From assembly GCF_017377395.1 (NCBI RefSeq), contig NZ_CP061800.1, forward strand, positions 5,291,633-5,355,632: a stretch of 64,000 nt of DNA, given 5' to 3'. The notes beneath the pieces are model-generated. The model worked only from the letters and a program-made list of their open reading frames with translations. It did not search any database and had not been told where the DNA came from. Both the position numbers and the translations under genes were made by a program. Positions 9,042-18,067 of this stretch are shown here, piece after piece; the stretch's first letter is position 1; each line of letters opens with the position of its first letter. The stretch comes from Desulfonema magnum (lineage in GTDB: Bacteria; Desulfobacterota; Desulfobacteria; Desulfobacterales; 4be13).

Positions 9042-9131
9042 ATGTCAGCAATAAACCTTCCCTCTCCCGTCGGTTCTGCCGGAGGAAGCGGAAGTATCTG
9101 TACCCGGTGTTGCCGAAGAGTTGAGGTTTAA
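9042..9131 (+). CDS. Possible 29-aa peptide with CxxCC motif
   Basis: A very strong AAAGGAGG (9028-9034) sits 7 bp before an ATG that opens 29 codons, ending in CTRCCRRVEV and a TAA. The same ribosome site style (AAAGGAG) precedes the secreted-protein genes that follow. The peptide may be a real small ORF, or the remaining leader of a gene lost to the repeats that begin at once downstream. No family is recognised. Confidence 0.3.
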   Translation: MSAINLPSPVGSAGGSGSICTRCCRRVEV

Positions 9132-9137
9132 AAGTGG

Positions 9138-9417
9138 CTGAACCACAGATTACCACGGATTACTCGGATTGCTCTGATTGAAAAAAATCCGTACAATCTG
9201 TGTAATCAGTAATAATCCGTGGTTTAAAAGTGGCTGAACCACGGATTACCACAGACCGCTTGGATTTCACTGATTGAAAAAAATCCGTGTCATCCGTCTA
9301 ATCCGTCTAAATCTGCGGTTCAAAACTGTCCGAACCACGGATTACCACAGACCGCTTGGATTTCACTGATTGAAAAAAATCCGTGTCATCCGTCTAATCC
9401 GTCTAAATCTGCGGTTC
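9138..9417. repeat. Three consecutive GAACCACGGATTAC palindromic repeats
   Basis: Three units of about 90 bp (9138-9230, 9233-9318, 9330-9417) each start with CTGAACCAC(A/G)GATTACCAC and end with ATC(C/T)G(T/C)GGTT(C/T), so each can fold on itself. The second and third are almost identical, showing recent tandem duplication. The same unit type recurs from here to about 40 kb and is described in the findings. Confidence 0.8.
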
Positions 9418-9463
9418 AAAACCGTAACAATAACAACTCATAAAACGAAAGGAGTAAAGAGAA

Positions 9464-10306
9464 ATGAAACAGATTGTATTGGCTGTAACCATCGTTGTTT
9501 TTCTGGCGAGCCTTGCGGCTCAGGCGCAGGAGACATCCGTGCCGCCACTGGTGAATTACCAGGGAATGCTGACAGATGCTGACGGCAAACCACTCACGGG
9601 AACTAAAAACCTGGAGTTCAACCTGTACGGTGCGTCAACAGGCGGCGATCCTGTCTGGGGTCCGCAAATTTTCAAAGATGTGCCGCTGGTGAACGGCATG
9701 TTCAACGTCATCCTTGGCACTACCGATACCGAAGGCCGTTCCATTGCCGAGGCGTTTGGCGGGAAAGATCGTTATCTTGGCATCAAAGTGGATGGTGAAA
9801 CTGAACTTGTTCCCCGACAGCAGATTCTGAGTACGCCGTTTGCGATTCAGGCAGAATATGCGGTTAAAGCTGAACATGCAGTTACGGCTGACCATGCTAC
9901 CAAAGCAGATATTGCTACCGAGGTTGAATCGTTAAAAGGTTTGCCTCCCGCGGATTATGATAGCGGATGGTTTGATGTTGAGGCAGGCAATACTTACGCA
10001 AAAGAAGTCGGATTTATAGGGCTTCCCAGACTCATCACATCTTATTATAAACGGTCAAATGGTCAGATAATTCCATGGGGTGTCAGCCAATTTGGTTATC
10101 AATATAGTGATAAAAATGTAATAACTGGAATTGTGTTAGATTTTGATGAAGCCGGCCATTTATATGTAAGAACACCTTCTGGAAATTCTTATAATTTTAT
10201 CTTGGACTTAGGAGCATATCGTAACCGCACTAACGATGGCAATGATGGTTATAGGCAAATGCGTGACTCAACAGGTGTCCAGTTTAGACTTTTGTTATGG
10301 AAATAA
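9464..10306 (+). CDS. Secreted NYQG-family tail-fibre-like protein, member 1
   Basis: This 280-aa protein begins with a signal peptide (MKQIVLAVTIVVFLASLAAQAQ). The family's constant domain follows: VPPLVNYQGMLTDADGKPL, PLVNGMFNVILG and a basic end RQQILSTPFAIQA. A short Ala-rich heptad-like stretch (AVKAEHAVTADHATKADIA) probably makes a coiled coil. The C-terminal domain starts YDSGWFDVEAGN and ends VQFRLLLWK. This constant-plus-variable design resembles phage tail-fibre-like and collagen-like surface proteins. AAAGGAG precedes the ATG. Related genes are at 30853 and 38034. The C-terminal domain may bind a surface ligand, but this is inference. Confidence 0.75.
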   Translation: MKQIVLAVTIVVFLASLAAQAQETSVPPLVNYQGMLTDADGKPLTGTKNLEFNLYGASTGGDPVWGPQIFKDVPLVNGMFNVILGTTDTEGRSIAEAFGGKDRYLGIKVDGETELVPRQQILSTPFAIQAEYAVKAEHAVTADHATKADIATEVESLKGLPPADYDSGWFDVEAGNTYAKEVGFIGLPRLITSYYKRSNGQIIPWGVSQFGYQYSDKNVITGIVLDFDEAGHLYVRTPSGNSYNFILDLGAYRNRTNDGNDGYRQMRDSTGVQFRLLLWK

Positions 10307-10312
10307 ACAGGC

Positions 10313-10500
10313 TTTGAACCACAGCTTACCACAGATTACTCGGATTTCACTGATTTTTTTGAATCCGTGCAATCAGCGTAATCCGTTCAAATCTGTGGTT
10401 CGGAGGCTCATCTACATGGATTATGTGTAAGAAAGGGATTTCTTCCCGGAGTCTTGGCGTAATCCTTTCTTAACCATAATCCATGTAGATGAAGATATTT
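10313..10500. repeat. GAACCACAG palindrome followed by TCTACATGGATTA palindrome
   Basis: 10313-10403 is a GAACCACAGCTTACC...AAATCTGTGGTTC unit. 10409-10491 is a second type, TCTACATGGATTATGTGTAAG paired with CTTAACCATAATCCATGTAGA. The second type recurs at 30569-30649, 31859-31943, 39787-39867 and, in divergent form, 35890-36004. Confidence 0.75.
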
Positions 10501-10548
10501 AATCAGTGTAATCCGTGGTTCAAACGTTCACTCAAACAAGGAGAAAAT

Positions 10549-11376
10549 ATGAAACAATTACTGATAGTTCTGTTTATCACATTCCTGCTGGCAGGAACGC
10601 CGATTCATGCAAACGCAGCTCCGGAACTGAGCTTTGATTCGGCAGAGGTGTTGCCGGGCCAGACTGTATCATTGAATCTCAATTTTGCTGGCGGCACAGA
10701 AGCATATGCCGGCATCAATGTCACCATCCAACTGCCTGAAACCGTAGCCATCAACACGGTTTCAAAGGGCGCACTGCTGACTTCTGTTTTTACATTGGAT
10801 TACTCGTCTGATGGCAATAAGGTAATGATTATCGCTTATTCAAAAAGCAGCACTTTTTCAGGAAGCGGAACCTTGTTCACTTTGAGCGTCAAGGCAGATG
10901 ATGACGCATTATCCGGGGAACAGGATGTTATCTTTGTAACAGATAGTTCCGGTCTGATTAATCCCAATGCGCTTTCAAACTCAGATGGCTCGAAATCCGT
11001 TTCTCCCACGCTGAACAATGGGAAAATCGTTATATCGAAATTGGAAGATGATGACGGAGATGGCCTTTCCGATGAGTGGGAAATGAAATATTTCGGGAAT
11101 CTGAATCAGGGCGCAAATGGTGATCCGGACGAAGATGGCCATACCAATTTGCAGGAGTATCAATATGGTACTAATCCGACAAAATCAGGCGATGTGGACG
11201 GAAATAAAACCCTTAATCTCAAAGATGCCATCATTGCCCTGCGAATTGCCTGCGGTAAAAGCCCTTCGGAACAGCCCGTACAGGTTAATATGGCTGGAGA
11301 TGTGAACGGAGACGGGCAGATCGGTATTCATGAGGCGATTTTTGTTCTTGATCAGCTTTCCAGAATCACCGATTAG
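10549..11376 (+). CDS. Secreted cohesin-dockerin protein
   Basis: The protein is 275 aa from the ATG at 10549, which follows AAGGAGAAAAT; an upstream in-frame ATG at 10489 lies inside a repeat and lacks a ribosome site. A signal peptide (KQLLIVLFITFLLAGTPIHA) is followed by a cohesin-like beta domain (about residues 28-160: ELSFDSAEVLPGQTVSLNLN, ending GKIVISK). Next come thrombospondin-type-3-like calcium repeats (DDDGDGLSDEWE, DPDEDGHTNLQEYQYGTNP). A C-terminal dockerin-like pair (GDVDGNKTLNLKDAIIALR and GDVNGDGQIGIHEAIFVL) ends the chain. Cohesins bind dockerins, so this protein could tie together the dockerin-bearing proteins nearby. Having both halves in one chain is unusual. Confidence 0.82.
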   Translation: MKQLLIVLFITFLLAGTPIHANAAPELSFDSAEVLPGQTVSLNLNFAGGTEAYAGINVTIQLPETVAINTVSKGALLTSVFTLDYSSDGNKVMIIAYSKSSTFSGSGTLFTLSVKADDDALSGEQDVIFVTDSSGLINPNALSNSDGSKSVSPTLNNGKIVISKLEDDDGDGLSDEWEMKYFGNLNQGANGDPDEDGHTNLQEYQYGTNPTKSGDVDGNKTLNLKDAIIALRIACGKSPSEQPVQVNMAGDVNGDGQIGIHEAIFVLDQLSRITD

Positions 11377-11387
11377 AAGGATAAAAA

Positions 11388-11490
11388 CTACACGGATTGC
11401 ATTTAGTCAGGATTGATTGAAATTTAAGAAGGATAAAGCGTTATCCTGTCTAAGTGACAATCAATCCTTATTAAATATAATCCGTGTAGC
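11388..11490. repeat. CTACACGGATT palindrome
   Basis: CTACACGGATTGCATTTAG pairs imperfectly with a right arm ending AATCCGTGTAG, with an inner AAGGATAAAGCGTTATCCT hairpin. It fills the gap between the cohesin gene and the Uma2 gene. Confidence 0.6.
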
Positions 11491-11513
11491 TCAGAGGGAA
11501 GGAGGCAAAACTT

Positions 11514-12098
11514 ATGCTGACAAATGTCCGAAGAAAGATGTTTACGACAGATGAATACCACCGCATGACGGAACTGGGTATTCTGGGAGAGGATGATCAT
11601 CTGGAACTTATTGAAGGGGATATTATTCAAATGGCAGCAGCTATCGGAAGCTATCACGCTTCGTGTGTTGACAGGCTAACACAATTATTTGCAGCAAATT
11701 TTGCCGGAAAGGCGATTGTACGGGTGCAGAATCCTGTCAGTATCGGAAAACATTCGGAACCAGAACCGGATATTGCATTGCTGAAATTCCGTGAGAACTT
11801 TTATGCGGAAACCCACCCCGGACCGAAAGATGTCCTACTGATCGTAGAGGTTTCAGATAGCACTCTTAAATATGACCGGGAGACAAAGCTTCCTTTGTAT
11901 GCAAAAGCAGGTATCAAAGAAACTTGGATTATCAATCTGCAAGAGGGATGTGTGGAAGTTTACACAGGCCCTTCAAAGCAGGGATATGACACTTTGAGAA
12001 AATTCCGTAAGCAGACAGTCATAACCTCGGACAGCTTTCCTGACCTGCATCTCAGTGCGGATGATATCATGGGACGGAAATATCCGCTGGCTGTCTGA
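11514..12098 (+). CDS. Uma2 family endonuclease-like protein, copy 1
   Basis: This 194-aa protein of the Uma2/DUF820 family has a PD-(D/E)XK-type nuclease fold that is widespread in repeat-rich and cyanobacterial genomes. It contains the family pattern FTTDEYHRMTELGIL, HLELIEGDIIQMA, SEPEPDIALLK (catalytic Asp), DVLLIVEVSDSTLKYDRETK (Glu) and YAKAGIKETWIINL. GGAAGGAGG lies 8 bp before the ATG. Its cellular role is not established. It is about 60% alike by eye to the two near-identical copies at 33873 and 38930. Confidence 0.85.
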   Translation: MLTNVRRKMFTTDEYHRMTELGILGEDDHLELIEGDIIQMAAAIGSYHASCVDRLTQLFAANFAGKAIVRVQNPVSIGKHSEPEPDIALLKFRENFYAETHPGPKDVLLIVEVSDSTLKYDRETKLPLYAKAGIKETWIINLQEGCVEVYTGPSKQGYDTLRKFRKQTVITSDSFPDLHLSADDIMGRKYPLAV

Positions 12099-12102
12099 TT
12101 TT

Positions 12103-12378
12103 TGAATCACGGATTACTCGGATTTTCACTGATTTTTATGTAGGGTGGGCATGAACATGCCCACCATTTCGTCTGTCTAAACCATGTTTCACAGGATGAA
12201 AGGATTTGCAGATATCTACATGGATTAATGATAAGCAAGGATTCAGGCCTTTGGTGCATAAAATTCCTGCTTATCCCTAATCCGTGCAGATAGAGCTTTG
12301 AACCACAGATTACCGCTGATTTCTCAGATTTCTCAGATTTAAAAAATCCGTGTCATCCGGGAAAATCCGTGGTTCAAA
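12103..12378. repeat. Repeat cluster: GGGTGGGCATG hairpin, AAGCAGGGATTC palindrome, GAACCACAG palindrome
   Basis: TAGGGTGGGCATGAACATGCCCACC (12140-12164 region) is a hairpin; similar sequences follow the stops at 30295 and 34457. 12219-12293 is ATGGATTAATGATAAGCA paired with TGCTTATCCCTAATCC, a type found again at 30397, 34525, 34699 and 39605. 12298-12376 is a GAACCACAGATTACC/ATCCGTGGTTC unit. No gene is seen in these 305 bp. Confidence 0.7.
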
Positions 12379-12403
12379 CCCATTAATGAAAGGAGAATAT
12401 AAA

Positions 12404-13075
12404 ATGAAAAAAATTATTGTGTTTCTGTTTGTAGTATTTCTGGTTTTTCCCACGCCTTCATGGGCGGCCGACTGGCAGGACATCCGAGATGCCATCCTGG
12501 GCAAAGAGGCTGTCACACAGGAAATGGATGTAAACAAGGATGGCAAGGTGGATGTTGCAGATGTCTTGAAAAATCTGAAGGATAGCCCGGTTTCTCCTGA
12601 TGAGAACGGAACCAGGTATATCGGAACCATGTCATTTGATCCCCAATTTGCTCTGTCGCCCCAGTCTGTGGACATGACAATCGGCGAAACAGGAGCAGAA
12701 GCCACCTTTAATGTTGAAAACTCACCCTTCTTTCCCGCCAGCTTTAAAATGAGCGGAAGTTTTTCTGACAACATGATTGCGTTTGATTCCGAGGGTGCAG
12801 GCACTCTCCAAAATGGCGATGCCCGCAATCCCCTTCCCAGAGATATTTCATGGAACCTGAATATCACGGATGTAACACCTGTTACAGTTCAGGATTCAGA
12901 TGAAATGATGTTTCAGGCTGATTTCACCATGACTTACATTGGATTTAAAGCCGAAGATAAGCCATTGGATGTTACCGGCACATTGTATCTGAAAGAGCAA
13001 CTTGCAGGCGAGGGGTTATCATTTGAACAAGCCGATGATATGGAATTATTGGCTGAAAAATATCCGGTTCAGTAA
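12404..13075 (+). CDS. Secreted protein with N-terminal dockerin-like motif
   Basis: The protein is 223 aa from the ATG at 12404 (AAAGGAGAATATAAA precedes it). The signal peptide KKIIVFLFVVFLVFPTPSWA is followed by a single calcium-loop motif MDVNKDGKVDVADVLKNL, the dockerin/EF-hand-like pattern. About 170 residues of predicted beta structure follow (YIGTMSFDPQFALSPQSVDM, ISWNLNITDVTPV) without a recognised family. Only 37 bp separate it from the next gene, so the two are probably co-transcribed. Confidence 0.65.
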   Translation: MKKIIVFLFVVFLVFPTPSWAADWQDIRDAILGKEAVTQEMDVNKDGKVDVADVLKNLKDSPVSPDENGTRYIGTMSFDPQFALSPQSVDMTIGETGAEATFNVENSPFFPASFKMSGSFSDNMIAFDSEGAGTLQNGDARNPLPRDISWNLNITDVTPVTVQDSDEMMFQADFTMTYIGFKAEDKPLDVTGTLYLKEQLAGEGLSFEQADDMELLAEKYPVQ

Positions 13076-13112
13076 CTCCGGGTTTTGAATCAGAAAAAGG
13101 AGGATTTCCAAC

Positions 13113-14954
13113 ATGAAATTGAATTTCAAAATGATGCTGGCATTGCTGATGCTCCTTGTCTTTACAGGTGAATCATTGGCAGAAGTGACACAGGTTTTTG
13201 TTACCGCTTCTTTTGAAAACAGGAGCACGGATAGTGTGATTTCCATCGGTTCAGGAGGAAATTCGGCTAATTATCCGAATCCAGACGGACAAATACCGGG
13301 TGCCGGAACTGTCCGGCTTCAGCAGTCTTCTTTTGGTTTTATGATTGCTGGAAATTTGGGCTATCCTGATGCCATTAAAGATTTGCGTTCTGATGCACAA
13401 AATCTGATTGCCAAAGGAACCCAGTATAAAACGCCTGAAAGTTTGGGCGGAGAAGGACAAACCGGAGCCGGAGAAATCGGAAGCGGCGCATGGGATATTC
13501 ATTTTCCCGGCGCAAGGCTTTATTCAACAGGCGAGTTGTTTGAAGAAGGTACGGATGAACAGAATTATTTTGAATCTGATCTTCTCAAAGCTGCGGAACG
13601 GTACCGGGCAATCCTGTTCATTGACCCCTCTGACGAAGAAGCAGCCAAAGGATTATTGCAAACCTATTATGAACGGATGGTGCCGCTGATTTTTGCAGGA
13701 AACACGGCTCAGGTATGCACCTTCCGAAGCAGGTTTGCGATGAATTCTCTTGGTTATGAAATCGGTGTGTTGGATGAAGGCGTGGCCCATTACAGAGACG
13801 CGGCAGGGGTGTTTGTAGAGCTGTCTGAAACCCTGTCAGATTTGAAATATCTTGACGACACTGCAACCATTTATGGGGAATATGAAGATGTTTTAACCTA
13901 CGATGCGCTTGCCAAGCCTGATTCGGGAGATGACATGGCAATTGTCCCGAAAGTTCTTGAAACTTATGCCCGTGCGGTTGCATTTCAGGCAGAGGCGCTG
14001 GCGCACCGGGTTGACAGAAAATATATGGATATTTTTGAATACCCGGTTCTGCCTTATGAATATGCGCCAAAACGCAGGGAACTTGTGGAATATCTGCATG
14101 AACAGGCCGCATATCTTCAAAACGAAATTCTTCTGGCAAATGCCTATTCCCATGTTTTTACGACATCAGACTGGCTGAATGTCACGGATATCGGAAGGGC
14201 ATCCGGTGTTGTCACCAATCTGCTTTCCCTCAAAGACCTTATCCGAGACGGCATGGTATGTTTTACCATCGCAAGAAATGCAACCGGCGCAGTGACCGGA
14301 GACTCTTACGGGGCTTATCCGCCTGAGTATGTGCCGTTTCTTGCATGGGATCCGGAGAGAATGATCGCCGAACCTACTTCCTATCAGAATTTCTATAACT
14401 GGGCTTATGAAATTGTGAGTTCGGCTCAGAATTTTCAGGATATTGCCAAGGCCGAGACACGCACATTCGATGCAAATCAGGAGGCAATGAGGACTCAGTT
14501 TGAAAACATTCGGAGTCAGTATTTTATAGAGCTGGGCGAATTATGCGGAAGGATTCGGGATGCTGAGGACGGCGAACTTTATCCGGATGTTGTGTATGCG
14601 CTTTTCCCTCCGGAAGAACGTGATGAGCAGCATACTTACAACGAATCTTTTGGCGAAAGCAAAGGTGCCATACACCAACAATGGCTGGCTATTCAGCAGG
14701 CTGAGACAGAAGTTGACGCGGCCATGATGGATTTGGAAAATCTCATAAAAGAGATGGAAAAGAAAGAGGAAATTGCTGAAAAAATCACTGGTGTATATAA
14801 CAACCTCGCCCAACTCATTCTTGACAGCGGTGAAAAACTTGCTGCGCTTGAAATTCAGAAAGGAGAACTTGAGGCAAAAAAAATAGAATATCTGATAATT
14901 CCGAAATGCTTTTATTTCTTTGATACTGTAATATTAGGAAAAAACTGCAAATGA
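13113..14954 (+). pseudogene. 5' half of a ~1078-aa secreted protein, interrupted by an IS
   Basis: AAAAAGGAGG precedes the ATG. A signal peptide (MKLNFKMMLALLMLLVFTGES) leads into a long, mostly helical protein without a recognised family. The native sequence runs to codon TAT at 14889-14891, within a coiled-coil-like stretch (LAALEIQKGELEAKKIEY). From 14892 the frame reads insertion-sequence DNA and stops at 14954. Joining 14891 directly to 16511 restores one frame of about 593 + 485 codons. The truncated product may still be secreted but would lack the C-terminal 45%. Confidence 0.8.
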
Positions 14955-15085
14955 AAATGTTCACGAATAATGTTTCCGAAACCTTTGTTCCTGCCGGCCT
15001 CTGCTTTTTTCGCACACTCGGAATTTTAAATAATATTCCGGGCTCATCAGAGAAACTGAGAGATTATGTCCGGCCGGTAATTTAA
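14951..15085 (+). CDS. Small IS-borne ORF, left copy (44 aa)
   Basis: This frame opens at ATG 14951 and ends TAA 15085. It starts MKMFTNNVSETFVPAGLCF and continues FRTLGILNNIPGSSEKLRDY. The right end of the IS holds a matching frame in the opposite orientation (MKMLTNNISEAFAPAGFRF). The two differ at many bases but keep a similar peptide. It may be coding, or may merely be a long subterminal inverted repeat. No family is recognised. Confidence 0.3.
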   Translation: MKMFTNNVSETFVPAGLCFFRTLGILNNIPGSSEKLRDYVRPVI

Positions 15086-15109
15086 AACAAGGCATATTGT
15101 AATAACTCG

Positions 15110-16270
15110 TTATGTGTTTAAAATGGGAAGACAGAAATGGTTACGGAGAATAGCTTCGAGATCGCATTCCCTTCTGATTTTTCGCATGATCTCCGTGACG
15201 GACATTTTCAAAAAGGGCTTCCTCATACTGAGCCTTGTCGCAAGTATATATGCGATTACCTTTATTAACAGGGCCGCATGCAGGCCGTCACCCTGAAGGC
15301 GCATGGCCTTTATCCCGAGTACCGACTTGAGGATTTTCCAGAAACACTCGATAATATGGTGCTGCTTCCATATATGCCAGATTTCAGCGCCGCGCAGGGG
15401 AACCGGGCTGAAATCCATGAGATAATAAGTACGCGTGGAGCTTTTTCGGAAAAAGAAAAGAATGACACACCCGAAGGTCGGGCTGAAAGCAGCGGTTCTC
15501 AGGGAGGGAACATCGATTCCCCACTGATCTCTGATCAGTCCGAGTGTTTTTTTCCATGAAGAGGCTTTCTGTTTTGCCTTGCCGATTGTAAAAGTATAAT
15601 TGCCCTTGCCCGCGATGATAATTTTTTCAAATCCCAGGGCGCGGAGCCGCTTTTTCAGATCGTCGGATGCGAACCATGAGTCAAAAGTGAGGGGGAAGGC
15701 GGTCAGATCAATACCTTCCCTGGAAAATTCCTCTTTAAGCCGTGTCAGCATGGAGATCAGAAGAGCCGGCTTGTCAGTGTTGGCCCGACCCTGTTTGGAA
15801 CAGAAAAGCAGATGCAGAGGAAAGGCAATGCCGCCGATCGTCATCACAATTCCCATCAGATCGTTGCCGCTGACCACTTTTTTGCAACGGCCGCTGTACC
15901 AGCTCCATGTGCAGCGGAGCAGTTTTCCCAGACGCTCGATCACGCTGTTGTCAAATGTCAGAGTTATACCGGCCCGGGATATGGTCGCATCACTTTTTTC
16001 CAAGAGAGGCCCGAGTTCCTCGGCAGCCTGCCTTACCATAAAACGGACAAGCATTTCTCTGAGATAGTAAATGCTCCACCCTTCTATGGCTCTGTAAAGG
16101 CCCTGATGGGGAATGTCCAGAAAATCGGCAAGCTGTTTCGGATTGTAAAACCCGAAAAAATGAGCTGTCGCCAGAAACATGAGAGTTTCAAAGGCAATGC
16201 GTTTATCCTGACGGAACTCTCTGCTGAATATGACAAAGAACCATTTTAATTCTTTATTTAAATCCGACAT
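15110..16270 (-). CDS. DDE transposase of the IS, IS4-like superfamily
   Basis: This 386-aa, full-length-looking transposase shows the RNase-H-fold catalytic landmarks TLTFDNSVIERLGK (first Asp), FPLTFDSWFASDDLKKRL (second Asp) and HHIIECFWKILKSVLGI (Glu with the following Lys). GGAGGATAATCTT lies directly upstream of the ATG at 16270. The exact IS family (IS4, IS701 or IS1634 type) cannot be fixed by eye. No frameshift is seen, so the element could be active. Confidence 0.85.
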   Translation of the reverse strand: MSDLNKELKWFFVIFSREFRQDKRIAFETLMFLATAHFFGFYNPKQLADFLDIPHQGLYRAIEGWSIYYLREMLVRFMVRQAAEELGPLLEKSDATISRAGITLTFDNSVIERLGKLLRCTWSWYSGRCKKVVSGNDLMGIVMTIGGIAFPLHLLFCSKQGRANTDKPALLISMLTRLKEEFSREGIDLTAFPLTFDSWFASDDLKKRLRALGFEKIIIAGKGNYTFTIGKAKQKASSWKKTLGLIRDQWGIDVPSLRTAAFSPTFGCVILFFFRKSSTRTYYLMDFSPVPLRGAEIWHIWKQHHIIECFWKILKSVLGIKAMRLQGDGLHAALLIKVIAYILATRLSMRKPFLKMSVTEIMRKIRRECDLEAILRNHFCLPILNT

Positions 16271-16274
16271 AAGA

Positions 16275-16445
16275 TTATCCTCCTTTTGTTTTTGTATGAC
16301 AGTTTTTATCTAAGATAATCTTTAAATGGTAATCAGTCAATTTTTCCGAATATCCCGGAACATTATTCAGAATTCCGGGTATGCGGAAAAATCTGAATCC
16401 GGCAGGCGCAAAGGCTTCGGAAATATTATTCGTGAGCATTTTCAT
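16275..16445 (-). CDS. Small IS-borne ORF, right copy (56 aa)
   Basis: This minus-strand frame directly upstream of the transposase reads MKMLTNNISEAFAPAGFRF, then RIPGILNNVPGYSEKLTDYH, and ends 5 bp before the transposase ATG. An in-frame start further upstream (16487) would add 14 residues. Its partner is the left copy at 14951. It could be a leader peptide or a structural inverted repeat. Confidence 0.35.
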   Translation of the reverse strand: MKMLTNNISEAFAPAGFRFFRIPGILNNVPGYSEKLTDYHLKIILDKNCHTKTKGG

Positions 16446-16510
16446 TTGCCTTTTTTGTTCTAAGCAAAACCTGTCAACGGGATACAATCATTTCGGAATT
16501 ATCAGAATAT

Positions 16511-17968
16511 GAAAACCGTAAGAAACGAAGAAGTGGAATATTTGGTTCAGTTATTAGCGCCGTAGGTTCAGCTATCGTAGGCGGCATTATAGGTGGTCCG
16601 GCAGGCGCAGCAGTAGCTTTGGCTTCGGGAGGGGCAGGCATAGCTCAGGCATATCTTAATATTTCCAGTTCCAATTCAATTGCCAGAAACGCATCTGATT
16701 GCGCCCGCCAAATTGGTCGGATAAACGCTCAAATGCAGCGAATCCAGCATTTTGAAAGTGCCAGTATGCAATTTGCTCAACGTGACATAAATCTGTATCA
16801 GACAGAGGAAGCCTTGTTTGCGATGGTTCTTCAGGCTGAACGGCTCAAGCTGAACATTCTTTTGGCGGAACAAAGAGAAGACATGGCACGTGCGGAACTC
16901 TCCAACATGATCAGCAGAGTTGCGTTTCTGCTTCAGGAATGGAGCCGCTCCACATATTTCGCCACAATCAGTCCGCTGAACCGGGCAGATTACCGGCTGA
17001 TTCTCTCTCTTGCCATGCGTGATGCCAATGAAATGTTCAGCTATGCCCAGGAGCGGTGTTATCTTGCCGCAAAGACCGCTGAATACCGGATTAATCCTGA
17101 CCCGGGTGCCGCGTATATCAACGGCACAATTGAAAACATCATGAAAGCCCGGCGCACAGAGGATTTGCTGACCTATCTGAACGGACTGAAACAGGATGTT
17201 TACGGACAGCAGATCAAGCAGGGGGCAAGACAGACGGACAGCCTGAAACTGTCTGTTCGGCATTTTATTGTTCAGAACAATATCATTAAAACGGATGCCG
17301 AGGGAGAGATTGTTCCGGGTGAAAGCACGTTTGAAACCCACTTGGACGAGAGCGGAGAACCCTCAGACGCTGAGGCGGTTTCAGATTCGGACTGGCTCGC
17401 TTTTCTCAACAGCCATTGTGTGTTTGATTCCAAAATCAATGCCAGGAAGCTGGAGTTTGTGTTCAGCACCTCGCTGACTGCCAGAGCAAAGAATCCGCTT
17501 CATATTCCCACATCCAGAGGCATGCTTTTGTCATGGAACGGTGATAAGCCGAGCAAGCAAAACGGCGTGACCATCAATATTTCCGGCAGAGGACTGAGTA
17601 TCGGGACAGATGAACGGGTGAGGATTAATCTGAAGCAGGAAGGAAGCTCAGTCATTCGATATAAAAAATGGGATACTGAACCAACTGCCATGCGGCTCTG
17701 GAACCTGGAATCCGTAATGTCCAATGCAATTGCCGCCATCAATGGAAAAGCGCCCACAGTGCTTACCGGAGACAGTTATCGTCCTTCAACCCCGCAGTTC
17801 CATGAAAGAAGCCCTGCGAATGACCGCTGGGTGTTCACCATAAGAGGCGACATGGGCGGCGGCGTGAATGCCAAGCTGCTTGAAGAGTTGGATAAGATCA
17901 GGGACATTGAGATCACCTTTGATGTCACCTACTTCACTCCGAGCTCAAGGAAGAGGACCGAAGATTAG
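16511..17968 (+). pseudogene. 3' half of the IS-split secreted protein
   Basis: The open frame continues from the IS junction: ENRKKRRSGIFGSVISAV, then a Gly/Ala-rich hydrophobic stretch (VGGIIGGPAGAAVALASGG) and a long helical region. The C-terminal beta part ends IRDIEITFDVTYFTPSS. The Gly/Ala segment looks like a pore-forming or membrane-inserting hairpin, but no family is recognised. The fragment has no ribosome site of its own; a TTG at 16619 is the first possible start in frame. The layout (signal peptide, helices, glycine-rich hydrophobic hairpin, beta tip) is compatible with a secreted toxin, which is inference. Confidence 0.75.
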
Positions 17969-17975
17969 CAGCTAA

Positions 17976-18008
17976 AGACCTGCGAGGTTTTGTAAACCTC
18001 GCAGGTCT
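17976..18008 (+). terminator. Hairpin AGACCTGCGAGGTTT after the stop
   Basis: A perfect stem (AGACCTGCGAGGTTT/AAACCTCGCAGGTCT) starts 8 bp after the TAG and could end the transcript, though the T-run is poor. The same palindrome occurs inside the RHS gene at 28181-28213, so it is a dispersed repeat as well. Confidence 0.5.
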
Positions 18009-18067
18009 GATTAGAAATCTCATTTTAACGCCATATTTGAAACATCAGACAAGGAACTGTTCAAGTT

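Larger units (their letters stand above)
14892..16505. mobile_element. Insertion sequence (~1.6 kb) within the large secreted-protein gene
   Basis: The terminal inverted repeats are CTGATAATTCCGAAATG at 14892-14908 and its complement at 16489-16505. The direct repeat AATAT flanks both ends (14887-14891 and 16506-16510; AGAATAT if the terminal AG is counted). It carries one DDE transposase on the minus strand and, just inside each end, an inward-facing copy of a roughly 120-bp sequence (see 14951-15085 and 16275-16445). Removing the element and one direct repeat rejoins the host frame exactly. Confidence 0.88.

Noticed and set aside
13113..17968. TcA subunit to pair with the TcB/C-like RHS protein
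   Set aside because: Length (about 1078 aa) and visible sequence do not match TcA shell, linker or receptor-binding domains; only a loose resemblance at the C-terminus.
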